64,000 nt of DNA from contig CANQTF010000002.1 of NCBI GenBank assembly GCA_947626745.1, positions 1-64,000 of the forward strand. Reading direction: 5' to 3'. Position numbers and translations under genes: made by a program. This DNA is from an uncultured Lachnospiraceae bacterium. GTDB lineage: Bacteria; Bacillota; Clostridia; Lachnospirales; Lachnospiraceae. This document shows positions 15,665 to 24,206 of the stretch, in pieces; within the stretch, counting starts at the first letter, position 1; every line of letters starts with the position of its first letter. Under the pieces are notes generated by a model. The model did no database searches and was not told where the DNA came from. It saw only the letters and a list, made by a program, of their open reading frames with translations.

Positions 15665-17518
15665 ATGCCATCTACATTTTTTGGCTTGGAAATTGCATCA
15701 TCGGGTCTGAGGGCTTCCAATGCGGCACTCAACACGACGGCCAACAATATCAGCAATACGAACACGGAAGGGTACAGCAGGCAGGAAGTCAAGCAGGAGG
15801 CCATGAATCCTCTCCGGGTATTCTCTACATACGGCTGCGCGGGCGCGGGCGTCAACACGCTGGCGATCGAGCGTATCCGCGATCAGTTCTACGATGCCAA
15901 GTTCCGTCAGAACGAAACCAAACTGGGAGAATTTGACACGAAAGCGTATTACTGCAAGATGGTCGAGGACTATCTGGAAGACGACGGCAAGACCGGGTTT
16001 ACCTCTATTTTCGATCAGGTTGCCATATCGCTCCAGAATCTGGCCAACGATCCGAACAACGATTCGATCAAGCGGTCCTTTATATCCACCGTCAAGAGCC
16101 TGACCGATTATTTCAACAATATGTACGGCGACCTGCAGAACCTTCAGGCCGATGTAAACGACGAGATCAAGATCCGTGTGGATCATATCAATTCGATCGC
16201 GCAGGATATCGCGACGGTCAATAAACAGATCAACACCATTGAAATGACAGGCGCAACCGCCAACGAACTGCGGGACAAGAGAGATGCTCTGGTCGATGAA
16301 CTGTCCGCCGTGGTGGATGTCGATATCGAGGAATCGCCGATCTACGATCAGTGGGGCAACGACACGGGTGCGACAAGATATATCGTAAGGATCGCCGGTG
16401 GACAGACGCTGGTTGATATGAACGATTATAACCAGCTTATGTGCGTGGCGCGCAGCGAAGAGGAAAAAGTGAATCAGACCGATATGGACGGCCTGTACGA
16501 TATCCGTTGGACAAACGGGAACGATTTCGGATTATACAACGAGTCGATGGGCGGCGAGCTGAAAGGCCTGATCCAGATACGCGACGGCAACAACGGAGAG
16601 TATTTCAACGGTACGGCCACCAATATCCGCTACAACGGCGATACGTCCAAAGTGACCATAACCGCCACGGAATCTTATCTCCAGAGCATGATACAGTGTA
16701 AACTGTCCGATACGGGCGGCGTTATCAATATAGGCGATCAGCTTTATTATTTCAGCGACTGGACTTTTGACGGCGAAGGGCAGTATACGTTTACGATCGA
16801 TAACCAAAAGAGCGATCAGGCGCTTACCGCGGTCAAGACGGGCAGAAGGGCTTCGATAGGGCACGAGGCGGACTATCAGGGCGTTCCCTATTATATGACC
16901 CAGATGAACGAGTGGATCCGCGATTTTATCCATAAAGTGAATGATATATTTACCGACGGACTCACGGGCGACGGGGAAGACGCGGGCATACTTTTCACCG
17001 GCACTTATCCGGACAACAGCGGTCAGTATCGGGAAGACGAACTGAATGATTCCAGACATAACGGGAAAGGTTATTACTATATAACGGCAGGCAACGTTAC
17101 GGTCACGGAAGAACTGATGAAGAACGCGAGGCTGCTCGGTACGAGAGAGAACGTGGACGACGAAACGACAGACGGCACGGAGCAGGACGGCGTCGAGCAG
17201 AACAATCAGGTGCGCAAGGTGATCTCCATGATCAACGACACCAACCAGTTCAGTTTCCGGGGCAGGAACGCAGGCGGTTTTCTGGAGTGCGTATTGTCCG
17301 ACGCCATGCTCAATTCCAGCAACTCCGAAACATTTTACGCGACCTACTTAAGTCTGGAGAGCAATATCGATAACCAGAGATTATCGATATCGGGCGTTGA
17401 CGAGGACGAGGAGGCCATCAGCCTGATCAAATATCAAAATTCCTACACACTGGCGTCTAAGATGATCTCGGTGTTGACGGAAGTATATGACAGGCTGATC
17501 TTGGAAACCGGCGTATAA
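15665..17518 (+). CDS. FlgK-family hook-associated protein (second copy)
   Basis: A 617-aa paralogue of the preceding FlgK, with the same N-terminal axial signature (GLRASNAALNTTANNISNTN) and C-terminal coiled coil (AISLIKYQNSYTLASKMISVLTEV). The central domain is longer and contains a distinct insert (about residues 330-440). Good RBS GGAAGGAGTG. A junction of two FlgK-type zones, or one copy taking a specialised place, is possible; both reading frames are intact. I leave the symbol empty to avoid claiming which copy is the functional counterpart of single FlgK proteins. Confidence 0.9.
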   Translation: MPSTFFGLEIASSGLRASNAALNTTANNISNTNTEGYSRQEVKQEAMNPLRVFSTYGCAGAGVNTLAIERIRDQFYDAKFRQNETKLGEFDTKAYYCKMVEDYLEDDGKTGFTSIFDQVAISLQNLANDPNNDSIKRSFISTVKSLTDYFNNMYGDLQNLQADVNDEIKIRVDHINSIAQDIATVNKQINTIEMTGATANELRDKRDALVDELSAVVDVDIEESPIYDQWGNDTGATRYIVRIAGGQTLVDMNDYNQLMCVARSEEEKVNQTDMDGLYDIRWTNGNDFGLYNESMGGELKGLIQIRDGNNGEYFNGTATNIRYNGDTSKVTITATESYLQSMIQCKLSDTGGVINIGDQLYYFSDWTFDGEGQYTFTIDNQKSDQALTAVKTGRRASIGHEADYQGVPYYMTQMNEWIRDFIHKVNDIFTDGLTGDGEDAGILFTGTYPDNSGQYREDELNDSRHNGKGYYYITAGNVTVTEELMKNARLLGTRENVDDETTDGTEQDGVEQNNQVRKVISMINDTNQFSFRGRNAGGFLECVLSDAMLNSSNSETFYATYLSLESNIDNQRLSISGVDEDEEAISLIKYQNSYTLASKMISVLTEVYDRLILETGV

Positions 17519-17615
17519 GGATATGACATATACCGGGCGGTTCCGGAACCGGCATAGGAAGATAAAGCATATGACGGTCCGATGTTGTAAGTTGTAGAAG
17601 AGAGGATGATAGGCT

Positions 17616-19199
17616 ATGAGAATCACAAATAAGATCATGCGGAACAATTCGCTGTATAATCTCAATCAGAATAAGCTTTTGGAAGATAAGCTGTCCAATC
17701 AAATGACCACCCAGAGCAAGATCGCCAGACCCTCGGACGATCCGGTAGTGGCCATCCGCGCTCTGCGTTTAAGGAGCAATGTGACGTATGTGACGCAGTA
17801 TTATGAGAAGAACGCCGCAGACGCGGATAACTGGATGACGGTGACAGAGGATTCGCTCAATACGCTCGGCACGATCTTAAAGAACCTGTATGAGGAGGCG
17901 GCAAGCGCCGCCAACAAGGATCTTACTTCGGACGATCTGAACATCATCCTGACTCAGATGAAGTCCCTGACCAAAGAATTTTATTCCAGCGGCAACGTGG
18001 ACTATGCCGGACGTTATATCTTCTCCGGTTTCCGGACCGATACGGCGATTACTTTCTCGGCGGAAGACATTGCCGAGATGAAAGAACATCCGACGTCCTA
18101 CAACATTACGGAACAGTTGGATTTCTCCGATATCGATTCCTTCAACTACACGGATTACAGCGTCATAGACGCCGGCGGCATGGGACCGGACGGCATGAAT
18201 CCCGACGGGTCGGGAGAAAGCTACGAGCAGGGGATCACGCGCGAGAAGATCTATCGCTTCCGGCTCTCCTACGATGATCTGACCAAGGCGGATGGCGGTC
18301 CTTCCCACCTGACTTTTAAAGACAGTATGGGAAACGACGTGGCCTTTCATGATGCGGCAGGCAATGCGGTCACGATGCAGGAAGTGGAATTGGCCGAAGA
18401 CGCCTATAAGGAGGCTGCTGCTGCCAAAGAACGCGGGGAGGCGTATTGCGCGTATGTTCCCGCCACAGGCGAGATCGTCTTCAACGAACTGTTTTACGAA
18501 GCGAACTTCAGCGAGGGCGACAGCTTCAAGGTGTCCTATGACAAGGGCGACTGGGAAGAAGGAGATATCCATCCGGCGCACTATTTCGAGTGCAGAGAAA
18601 CAAAGGACATGGGGGACGGCAATGTAAAGACGACGGTCTATAACACCGAGGCGACCACCCTTCCTCAGGATATCTACTATGATGTTGGATTCAATCAGAA
18701 GATCCAAGTCAATACGCAGGCGGAAGAAGTGTTTACCCATGATGTCAAGCGGGATATGGACGATTTCCAGCGCTGCTTCAATATGCTGCAGGATATCGAA
18801 ACAACGATCAGCGATATCACGAAGAAACGGGCGGAGTTCCCGGAAGACAGCGATGAATACAAGGATTGGACCAGAAAACTGGAAGCTGCCGAGAGAGCGC
18901 AGAGTTATATCCGTGAAGACATCCATACCCAGTTTGAAAATCAGATCAGCAAGTATCAGAAATATATGGACGACAACAACATCGCCATCACCAACAACGC
19001 ATCCAGAAGAAGCAGACTGGATCTGATTTCCAACCGTTTGATGGGGCAGCAGGAAACCTTTAAGGAACTGCAGACAGACAACGAGAGTATTGATGTGACG
19101 CAGGTGGCGACAGAACTGTCCAGTTCGGAACTTACCTATGAAGCGGCGCTGATGGCAACCGGCAAGATCATGCAGACCAATCTGATGAACTATATCTAA
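17616..19199 (+). CDS. flgL: FlgL, flagellar hook-associated protein 3, with large central insert
   Basis: A 527-aa protein, clearly longer than the typical 300-aa FlgL. N-terminal MRITNKIMRNNSLYNLNQNK and ARPSDDPVVAIRALRLRS are diagnostic; the C-terminal D0 helix (LTYEAALMATGKIMQTNLMNYI) is intact. The extra length lies between about residues 160 and 370, an acidic region likely to form an exposed domain on the filament-hook junction. Last structural gene before fliW-csrA. Confidence 0.92.
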   Translation: MRITNKIMRNNSLYNLNQNKLLEDKLSNQMTTQSKIARPSDDPVVAIRALRLRSNVTYVTQYYEKNAADADNWMTVTEDSLNTLGTILKNLYEEAASAANKDLTSDDLNIILTQMKSLTKEFYSSGNVDYAGRYIFSGFRTDTAITFSAEDIAEMKEHPTSYNITEQLDFSDIDSFNYTDYSVIDAGGMGPDGMNPDGSGESYEQGITREKIYRFRLSYDDLTKADGGPSHLTFKDSMGNDVAFHDAAGNAVTMQEVELAEDAYKEAAAAKERGEAYCAYVPATGEIVFNELFYEANFSEGDSFKVSYDKGDWEEGDIHPAHYFECRETKDMGDGNVKTTVYNTEATTLPQDIYYDVGFNQKIQVNTQAEEVFTHDVKRDMDDFQRCFNMLQDIETTISDITKKRAEFPEDSDEYKDWTRKLEAAERAQSYIREDIHTQFENQISKYQKYMDDNNIAITNNASRRSRLDLISNRLMGQQETFKELQTDNESIDVTQVATELSSSELTYEAALMATGKIMQTNLMNYI

Positions 19200-19220
19200 T
19201 AAAGAAAGGCGGTTACGGAT

Positions 19221-19682
19221 ATGGAAATCACGACAAAAGTATTTGGCACAATCACGATCGATGATGATAAGATCATACAATTTCCGAACGGTATCATCGG
19301 CTTTCCGGATCTGACGGAGTTTACGCTCGTACATGACGAGGAGAAAGGAACGGAGTCTATCCACTGGCTTCAATCCCTTCAGGAACCTGCTTTTGCCATG
19401 CCTGTCATGGATCCGCTGATCGTCTGCCCGGACTACAATCCTGAGGTGGACGACGAACTGCTCAAAGTGATCGGCGAGATCATTCCTGAGGAACTTTTGG
19501 TTCTGGTCACAGTCACGGTTCCCAAGGATCTGACGAAAATGTCGGTCAATCTGAGAGGCCCCGTAGTCATTAATGCGGCGGAGAAGAAAGCGATCCAGAT
19601 CATCGTCGAAGGCGACGAATATCCGGTGAAATTTCCAATCTATGATATTTTAAACAATAACAAACAGAAAGCAGGTGAGTAG
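19221..19682 (+). CDS. fliW: FliW, flagellin-sensing CsrA antagonist
   Basis: A 153-aa protein with the FliW signature FGTITIDDDKIIQFPNGIIGFPDL at the start and NLRGPVVIN in the middle. FliW binds CsrA and releases it when flagellin accumulates, coupling flagellin translation to export. The stop codon touches the csrA start. Confidence 0.96.
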   Translation: MEITTKVFGTITIDDDKIIQFPNGIIGFPDLTEFTLVHDEEKGTESIHWLQSLQEPAFAMPVMDPLIVCPDYNPEVDDELLKVIGEIIPEELLVLVTVTVPKDLTKMSVNLRGPVVINAAEKKAIQIIVEGDEYPVKFPIYDILNNNKQKAGE

Positions 19683-19901
19683 ATGTTAGCTTTATCCAGA
19701 AAGAAGAATGAAGCGCTTGTGATCAACAATAATGTTGAAGTCACGGTGTTAGAGATCAAAGGCGAACAGGTAAAGCTGGGCATCAGCGCACCGAGAGAGG
19801 TACCTGTCTACCGCAAAGAAGTATATGTTCAGATCCAAGATTCCAACAAGGAAGCCGTCAACGTAGACGGAATGGAAGCATTAAAAGGACTGTTGGGTTA
19901 A
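19683..19901 (+). CDS. csrA: CsrA, translational regulator
   Basis: A 72-aa RNA-binding dimer. MLALSRKKNEALVI, KLGISAPREVPVYRKEVY cover the conserved RNA-contact residues. In Bacillus and Campylobacter it represses flagellin translation, here probably through the leader before the flagellin gene. The start immediately follows the fliW stop. Its stop overlaps by four bases the stop of a convergent glycosyltransferase gene. Confidence 0.97.
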   Translation: MLALSRKKNEALVINNNVEVTVLEIKGEQVKLGISAPREVPVYRKEVYVQIQDSNKEAVNVDGMEALKGLLG

Positions 19902-21070
19902 ACAAGAAGTTTGATCATCTGCGCTATCCGCATTTCATATGTGTGATAGCGCATTGTTTTTTCATAACCGTTTATCGCGATCTCCACCCGTTCCTCTTCG
20001 TGGGTCAGATAATACTGCACTTTCTGTTCCAGTTCTTCTATGGACTGATACGTTTCCACATCCCTGCCGATCTCGAAATATTCCGGGATCTCCGCCTGAT
20101 AGTTCGTCAGAAGGAAACCGCCGCAGCCGAGGATGTCCCAGACGCGCAGGGACAGTCCCGTTTCGATGGGACGCATCGTCATATTCAGATTGATCTTACT
20201 GGCATGGAAGATCTTGGGCATTTCGGTCAAGGTATCCGCCGCGCCCCTGACGTCCACCCCCTTAAGCGGCGACGGGTCGCTTTGCGTGTAGAGGGCCACG
20301 GAAAAATGCCGGGCCAGACGGTTCAGCGTTCGGATCCTCTCTACGGCCGCCAGTTTCATGCCGATATACTGATGCGCGGCCAGATAGCGCCCGGTGTCGG
20401 CGTAAGTGTCGCCCCCGTCGTAGAAATCAGGGTCTGCGTCGGAGATCTCCTTGATAACGCGGCCTGTCAGGTTGTCGTAGATCAGATTGCAGCCGTACAC
20501 TTTAAGCTGCGCCTCGATCAGTCCGTCCACAAACCCCTGCGTGTAGGAACTGAGCCCCGACAGACGGTCATATCTGCACTTCTCGGTATAGAGAGAGCCG
20601 ACAAAACTTACGTCCGCGCCATACCGCCCGAAATCTTCCTCCGTCATGCCAAGGATCACATCCTCCCAGCGTCTGCCGTTGGTGGCGAGTGGAAGATAGA
20701 AGATGTGATCGGGATTGACCGGACGGAAGAAATCGTACTGCGATCGGTCGAACAGGAAAATGCGGTTCCATTCGTTTTTCAGTGCATTGGAAAAAAGTTC
20801 CGGCACGGGCGAATCCACACTCCAGCATACATAAGGCACTTTAAAATGATTGCATGTGTAGGAAATGGCCGGATAGAAATTGATGCTGAAGACGAAGGCG
20901 ATCGGATGTGCGGCGAGCCATTCGGTTATAAGGGCGGAGCACTGGCGCGGCGTGATGTGTTTGTCCGTGATCTCCGCTTCTTCCGTATGGACCGTGATGC
21001 CCAAGCCGGTAAAGACCTGAATGATATCGGGTTCACATATGCTGTTGTAGCGGTAAAATAAGATCTCCAT
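19898..21070 (-). CDS. CgeB/DUF3880-like GT-B glycosyltransferase (1)
   Basis: A 390-aa protein of the CgeB-like (DUF3880 plus Glyco_trans_1_2) GT-B family. The N-terminal Rossmann half starts MEILFYRYNS; VSFVGSLYTEKCRY, SKINLNMTMRPIETGLSLRVWDILGCGGFLLTN and YYLTHEEERVEIAINGYEKT mark the C-terminal donor-binding half. ATG at 21070 aligns with paralogues; an in-frame TTG three codons upstream has a closer ribosome site. It faces csrA tail to tail and is divergently transcribed from the next two paralogues, sharing a promoter region. The donor and acceptor cannot be told. Confidence 0.82.
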   Translation of the reverse strand: MEILFYRYNSICEPDIIQVFTGLGITVHTEEAEITDKHITPRQCSALITEWLAAHPIAFVFSINFYPAISYTCNHFKVPYVCWSVDSPVPELFSNALKNEWNRIFLFDRSQYDFFRPVNPDHIFYLPLATNGRRWEDVILGMTEEDFGRYGADVSFVGSLYTEKCRYDRLSGLSSYTQGFVDGLIEAQLKVYGCNLIYDNLTGRVIKEISDADPDFYDGGDTYADTGRYLAAHQYIGMKLAAVERIRTLNRLARHFSVALYTQSDPSPLKGVDVRGAADTLTEMPKIFHASKINLNMTMRPIETGLSLRVWDILGCGGFLLTNYQAEIPEYFEIGRDVETYQSIEELEQKVQYYLTHEEERVEIAINGYEKTMRYHTYEMRIAQMIKLLV

Positions 21071-21111
21071 AAAGCGCAAGTTCTCCTGTTTCCAACTTTG
21101 AGCAAAAAACT

Positions 21112-21161
21112 TTCACAAGATAATTTAAAGACAGTATAATAAAAAATAATTATGAAGTAAA
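21112..21161. promoter_or_regulatory. Overlapping divergent sigma-A promoters
   Basis: Forward: TTCACA, 17 bases, TATAAT (21135-21140). Reverse: TTTACT (21161-21156), 17 bases, TATACT (21138-21133). The two -10 boxes share bases, so the divergent glycosyltransferase genes would compete for polymerase. Confidence 0.6.
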
Positions 21162-21184
21162 GAAAAATCATGGATGCCCGATAT
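21158..21184 (+). promoter_or_regulatory. Sigma-28 promoter of a glycosyltransferase gene
   Basis: TAAA, 15-base spacer, CCCGATAT, one mismatch from consensus and with the same geometry as the flagellin and flaG promoters. It lies 46 bases upstream of the ATG at 21230. Confidence 0.8.
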
Positions 21185-21229
21185 ATTATAAAAGCGATAA
21201 GCAAAGGGAAAAGGGAGGAAAAGTTAATT

Positions 21230-22384
21230 ATGAGGATTCTGTTTGTTGAGAGCAGGACACAGCAATGTCCAAGTATTTTGATGGCGCTTGACAGAATGGG
21301 ACATGAGGTTGCCGATTATCCTAAGACGGTTGAAAATATTATGGAGAATGAGCAGGAACAGCAGATGCTTGAAGAGTTCCTGCGTTTAAATAATGTGGAT
21401 GTTCTTTTGACAAATCTGTTTGTGGCAGTTCTGGCTCAGATCACGAATCAGCTTGATATCAAATTAGCTGCGTGGTGCATGGATTCACCCGCTTATTATT
21501 CGTGGTGCACGGAGGCTGAATACGATAATTGCTATTTGTTTTATTTCGATCACAAAGAATATGAATTGAGGCGGCAGAGCGGGCAGAGCAATGTATATTA
21601 TCTGCCGCTTGCGGCAGATACTGCGTGGGCAGCAGATTTGGTAATCACGGATGAAGAGATCAAACGGTATGGTTGTGATATATCTTTCGTAGGAAGCTTA
21701 TATACGCATAATCTGTATAATTCGGTCATAGAGAATTTTACGCCCAAAGAACAGGAAATGTTTATGAAATTCATCGGGCAGAGCGCGTTCCGATGGGACG
21801 GGCAGGACAGACCTCATATCCCCGATGAAATAACGAGGATTATACAAAGCCGCTGCCCGGAATTATTTGACCGTCCATATATTATGCCGGACGAGTATTA
21901 TCTGAGAACCTTTTTTATAGGACGTAAACAGACCAATGTAGAGAGAACGTCCTTGTTGGAGATGCTGTCACAACAGTATATGCTTCATCTGTATACGCGG
22001 GAAGGCGAATATGTGCCAGATGGGATCATGAGATTTGGAGAAGTAGACGGTGCCTCGGATGCTCTGCGTGTTTATTATTCCAGTAAGATTAATTTGAATA
22101 TTACGCTTCGGAGTATCGCTAGCGGCGTACCGGAAAGAGTTTATGACGTGATGAGTGTGGGAGGATTTGTACTGTCCAATTGGCAGGAGGAAATACCGGA
22201 TCTGTTTGTGGAAGATAAGGAGATTGTAACTTACAGAACACCTGAAGAACTGCTTGATAAAACGGACTATTATCTGAAACATGAAGCCGAGAGGCTTAAG
22301 ATTGCTGTAAACGGTTATCAGAAAGTAAAAAGATATTATACCTATGATAAACAATTACAAAAACTGCTTGATATGATAAAATAA
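21230..22384 (+). CDS. CgeB/DUF3880-like GT-B glycosyltransferase (2), sigma-28 controlled
   Basis: A 384-aa paralogue of the divergent gene: MRILFVESRTQQ start, WCMDSPAYYSW, SFVGSLYTHNLYN, SKINLNITLRSIASGVPERVYDVMSVGGFVLSNWQEEIPDLF and a C-terminal YYLKHEAERLKIAVNGYQKV. The start follows GGGAGG; an upstream in-frame ATG at 21170 falls inside the sigma-28 promoter and is rejected. Control by the flagellar sigma factor points to action on flagellar protein. It has lower GC than its neighbours, as does the next gene, with which it forms an operon. Confidence 0.85.
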   Translation: MRILFVESRTQQCPSILMALDRMGHEVADYPKTVENIMENEQEQQMLEEFLRLNNVDVLLTNLFVAVLAQITNQLDIKLAAWCMDSPAYYSWCTEAEYDNCYLFYFDHKEYELRRQSGQSNVYYLPLAADTAWAADLVITDEEIKRYGCDISFVGSLYTHNLYNSVIENFTPKEQEMFMKFIGQSAFRWDGQDRPHIPDEITRIIQSRCPELFDRPYIMPDEYYLRTFFIGRKQTNVERTSLLEMLSQQYMLHLYTREGEYVPDGIMRFGEVDGASDALRVYYSSKINLNITLRSIASGVPERVYDVMSVGGFVLSNWQEEIPDLFVEDKEIVTYRTPEELLDKTDYYLKHEAERLKIAVNGYQKVKRYYTYDKQLQKLLDMIK

Positions 22385-22416
22385 TACATAAATATGGAAA
22401 TTGAGGCAGATCGGTT

Positions 22417-23580
22417 ATGAAGATATTGTTTGTAGCAAGTGAAAAACAGCAGATGCCGGGCATTATTATTGCGTTGGCGCGTATGGGACATGAAGTCGAG
22501 ATGTATGAAACGCCTGTGGAGAAAATAGAAAATCATGAGGAAGAGGAAGATGCGATAGATCGGTATTTACATAAAATGAAGCCGGATTTCGTGCTGTCCA
22601 ATGTCTTTACGAGGGAAGTGGCGAGGGCGTCTAACCGTCTGGAGATCAAGTATGCGGTTTGGTGCATGGACTCTCCCAGTTTTCCCGCCTATGTGCCGGA
22701 GGCGGAATATGATAATTGTTATCTGTTTTATTTTGATTACAGGGAGTGTGAACGAAAGAGGCGTCAAGGACAGCGCAGAGCATATCACATGCCGTTGGCG
22801 GCGGATATGGTGCAAAATGAAAAACTCAGGATTACAGATGAAGAGATCCGAAGATACGCGTGCGATATGTCTTTCGTAGGCGGAATGTACACGAATAATA
22901 TGTATGATCGGGCTATAGAAGTATTTTCTCCGCAGGTTCGGAACGCGGTCAGCGATATTATTGAACAGGGAGCATTTCTTTGGGACGGACAAGACCGGCT
23001 GCAGGTTTCGGAGGAACTGCTTATGGCGGTGCGCCGGGATTGCCCCAGCGTTTTTAATTATCCCTGCGTCATGTCGGAGGAATTCTTTTTTAAGACGTGC
23101 TATGTGGCACGGAAGATGACTAATGTGGAGCGGGTGCTGATGATGGATCTGCTGGCGAAGCAGTTTGACATTCATCTGTATACATGGGATACAGAAGAGG
23201 TGCCGGAAGGCGTCAGAAGGTTTCCGGAGGTTTCTGCAGCTGACGGAGCTCTGAAGGTCTATTGCTCCAGCAAGATCAATCTGAATATTACGCTGCGCAG
23301 TATTTTGAGCGGTGTGCCGGAGAGGATATTCGATGTGATGAGCATGGGCGGTTTTGTGCTGTCCAACTGGCAGGAGGAGATACCGGAGCTGTTCGTGGAG
23401 GATAAAGAGATCGTGACTTATAAAACGCCGGAAGAACTTGTGGACAAGGCGGATTATTATCTGAAACATGAAGAGCAGAGAAAACAGATAGCAGCAAACG
23501 GGTATCTCAAAGTCAAAGAACACTTCACATGGGAAAAACAGCTGGAGAAAATTATTGATGTTTTATACCCGAAACACTAA
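22417..23580 (+). CDS. CgeB/DUF3880-like GT-B glycosyltransferase (3)
   Basis: A 387-aa close paralogue of the preceding protein, with long shared stretches (WCMDSPSFPAYVPEAEYDN; SKINLNITLRSILSGVPERI; VEDKEIVTYKTPEEL), so the pair is a recent tandem duplication. Separated by 32 bases, so probably expressed from the same sigma-28 promoter. Its stop codon is part of the next sigma-28 promoter (flaG). Confidence 0.84.
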   Translation: MKILFVASEKQQMPGIIIALARMGHEVEMYETPVEKIENHEEEEDAIDRYLHKMKPDFVLSNVFTREVARASNRLEIKYAVWCMDSPSFPAYVPEAEYDNCYLFYFDYRECERKRRQGQRRAYHMPLAADMVQNEKLRITDEEIRRYACDMSFVGGMYTNNMYDRAIEVFSPQVRNAVSDIIEQGAFLWDGQDRLQVSEELLMAVRRDCPSVFNYPCVMSEEFFFKTCYVARKMTNVERVLMMDLLAKQFDIHLYTWDTEEVPEGVRRFPEVSAADGALKVYCSSKINLNITLRSILSGVPERIFDVMSMGGFVLSNWQEEIPELFVEDKEIVTYKTPEELVDKADYYLKHEEQRKQIAANGYLKVKEHFTWEKQLEKIIDVLYPKH

Positions 23581-23604
23581 ATATATTTTATTTTTTTCCG
23601 ATAT
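23578..23604 (+). promoter_or_regulatory. Sigma-28 promoter of the flaG-fliD operon
   Basis: TAAA (overlapping the upstream stop codon), 15-base spacer, TCCGATAT: one mismatch from consensus. Confidence 0.82.
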
Positions 23605-23735
23605 ATATATCAAAGATTACGCGGAGTTTCTCTGCCATTATGCGGAAAAGAACTATTTTTCCACACGGCGGAGAGCGGACGCGCTGTCATAAGACGATTC
23701 TACCAATTATTAAAATCACATGGAGGTGAGTGACG

Positions 23736-24182
23736 ATGGCTATTGAACCATTAAACAGTGCTATGACTTATCAGGCACAGACGGTTGCAAAACCGCAGAC
23801 AGTAACACCAGTGAACACGGAAGTTCCTGAAGATGGACAGACAGTGAATGTTGATGAAACTACGGCCGCAGTAGCACAGACTCAGGCACAGGATGAAAAA
23901 GGCAGCAGCGACGGAAGCACGAGTCAGCAGCAGCAGACGGCTAAAAATTCACAGGCAACTCCCGATCAGCTTAAGAAGATGATCGAGGAGATGAACAAAA
24001 AGATCAACAACAGCAATGAAGTGGCTATGTTTGGCATCCATGAAGAAACGAATCGTATCATGATCAAGATCATGGACAAAGATACGAAGGAAGTCATCAA
24101 GGAATTTCCGCCGGAGAAGACGCTTGACATGATAGCAAAACTCTGGGAGATGGCAGGCATCCTTGTGGATGAAAGACGTTAG
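23736..24182 (+). CDS. flaG: FlaG, flagellar filament protein
   Basis: A 148-aa protein: Gln/Thr-rich, probably disordered first half, then the FlaG domain (EVAMFGIHEETNRIMIKIMDKDTKEVIKEFPPEKTLDMIAKLWE). FlaG influences filament length and lies before fliD in many bacteria. ATG chosen because GGAGG is nine bases upstream; an in-frame GTG two codons earlier is too close to it. Confidence 0.92.
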   Translation: MAIEPLNSAMTYQAQTVAKPQTVTPVNTEVPEDGQTVNVDETTAAVAQTQAQDEKGSSDGSTSQQQQTAKNSQATPDQLKKMIEEMNKKINNSNEVAMFGIHEETNRIMIKIMDKDTKEVIKEFPPEKTLDMIAKLWEMAGILVDERR

Positions 24183-24206
24183 TTTATACAGTGGGAGGTA
24201 AAGAAT

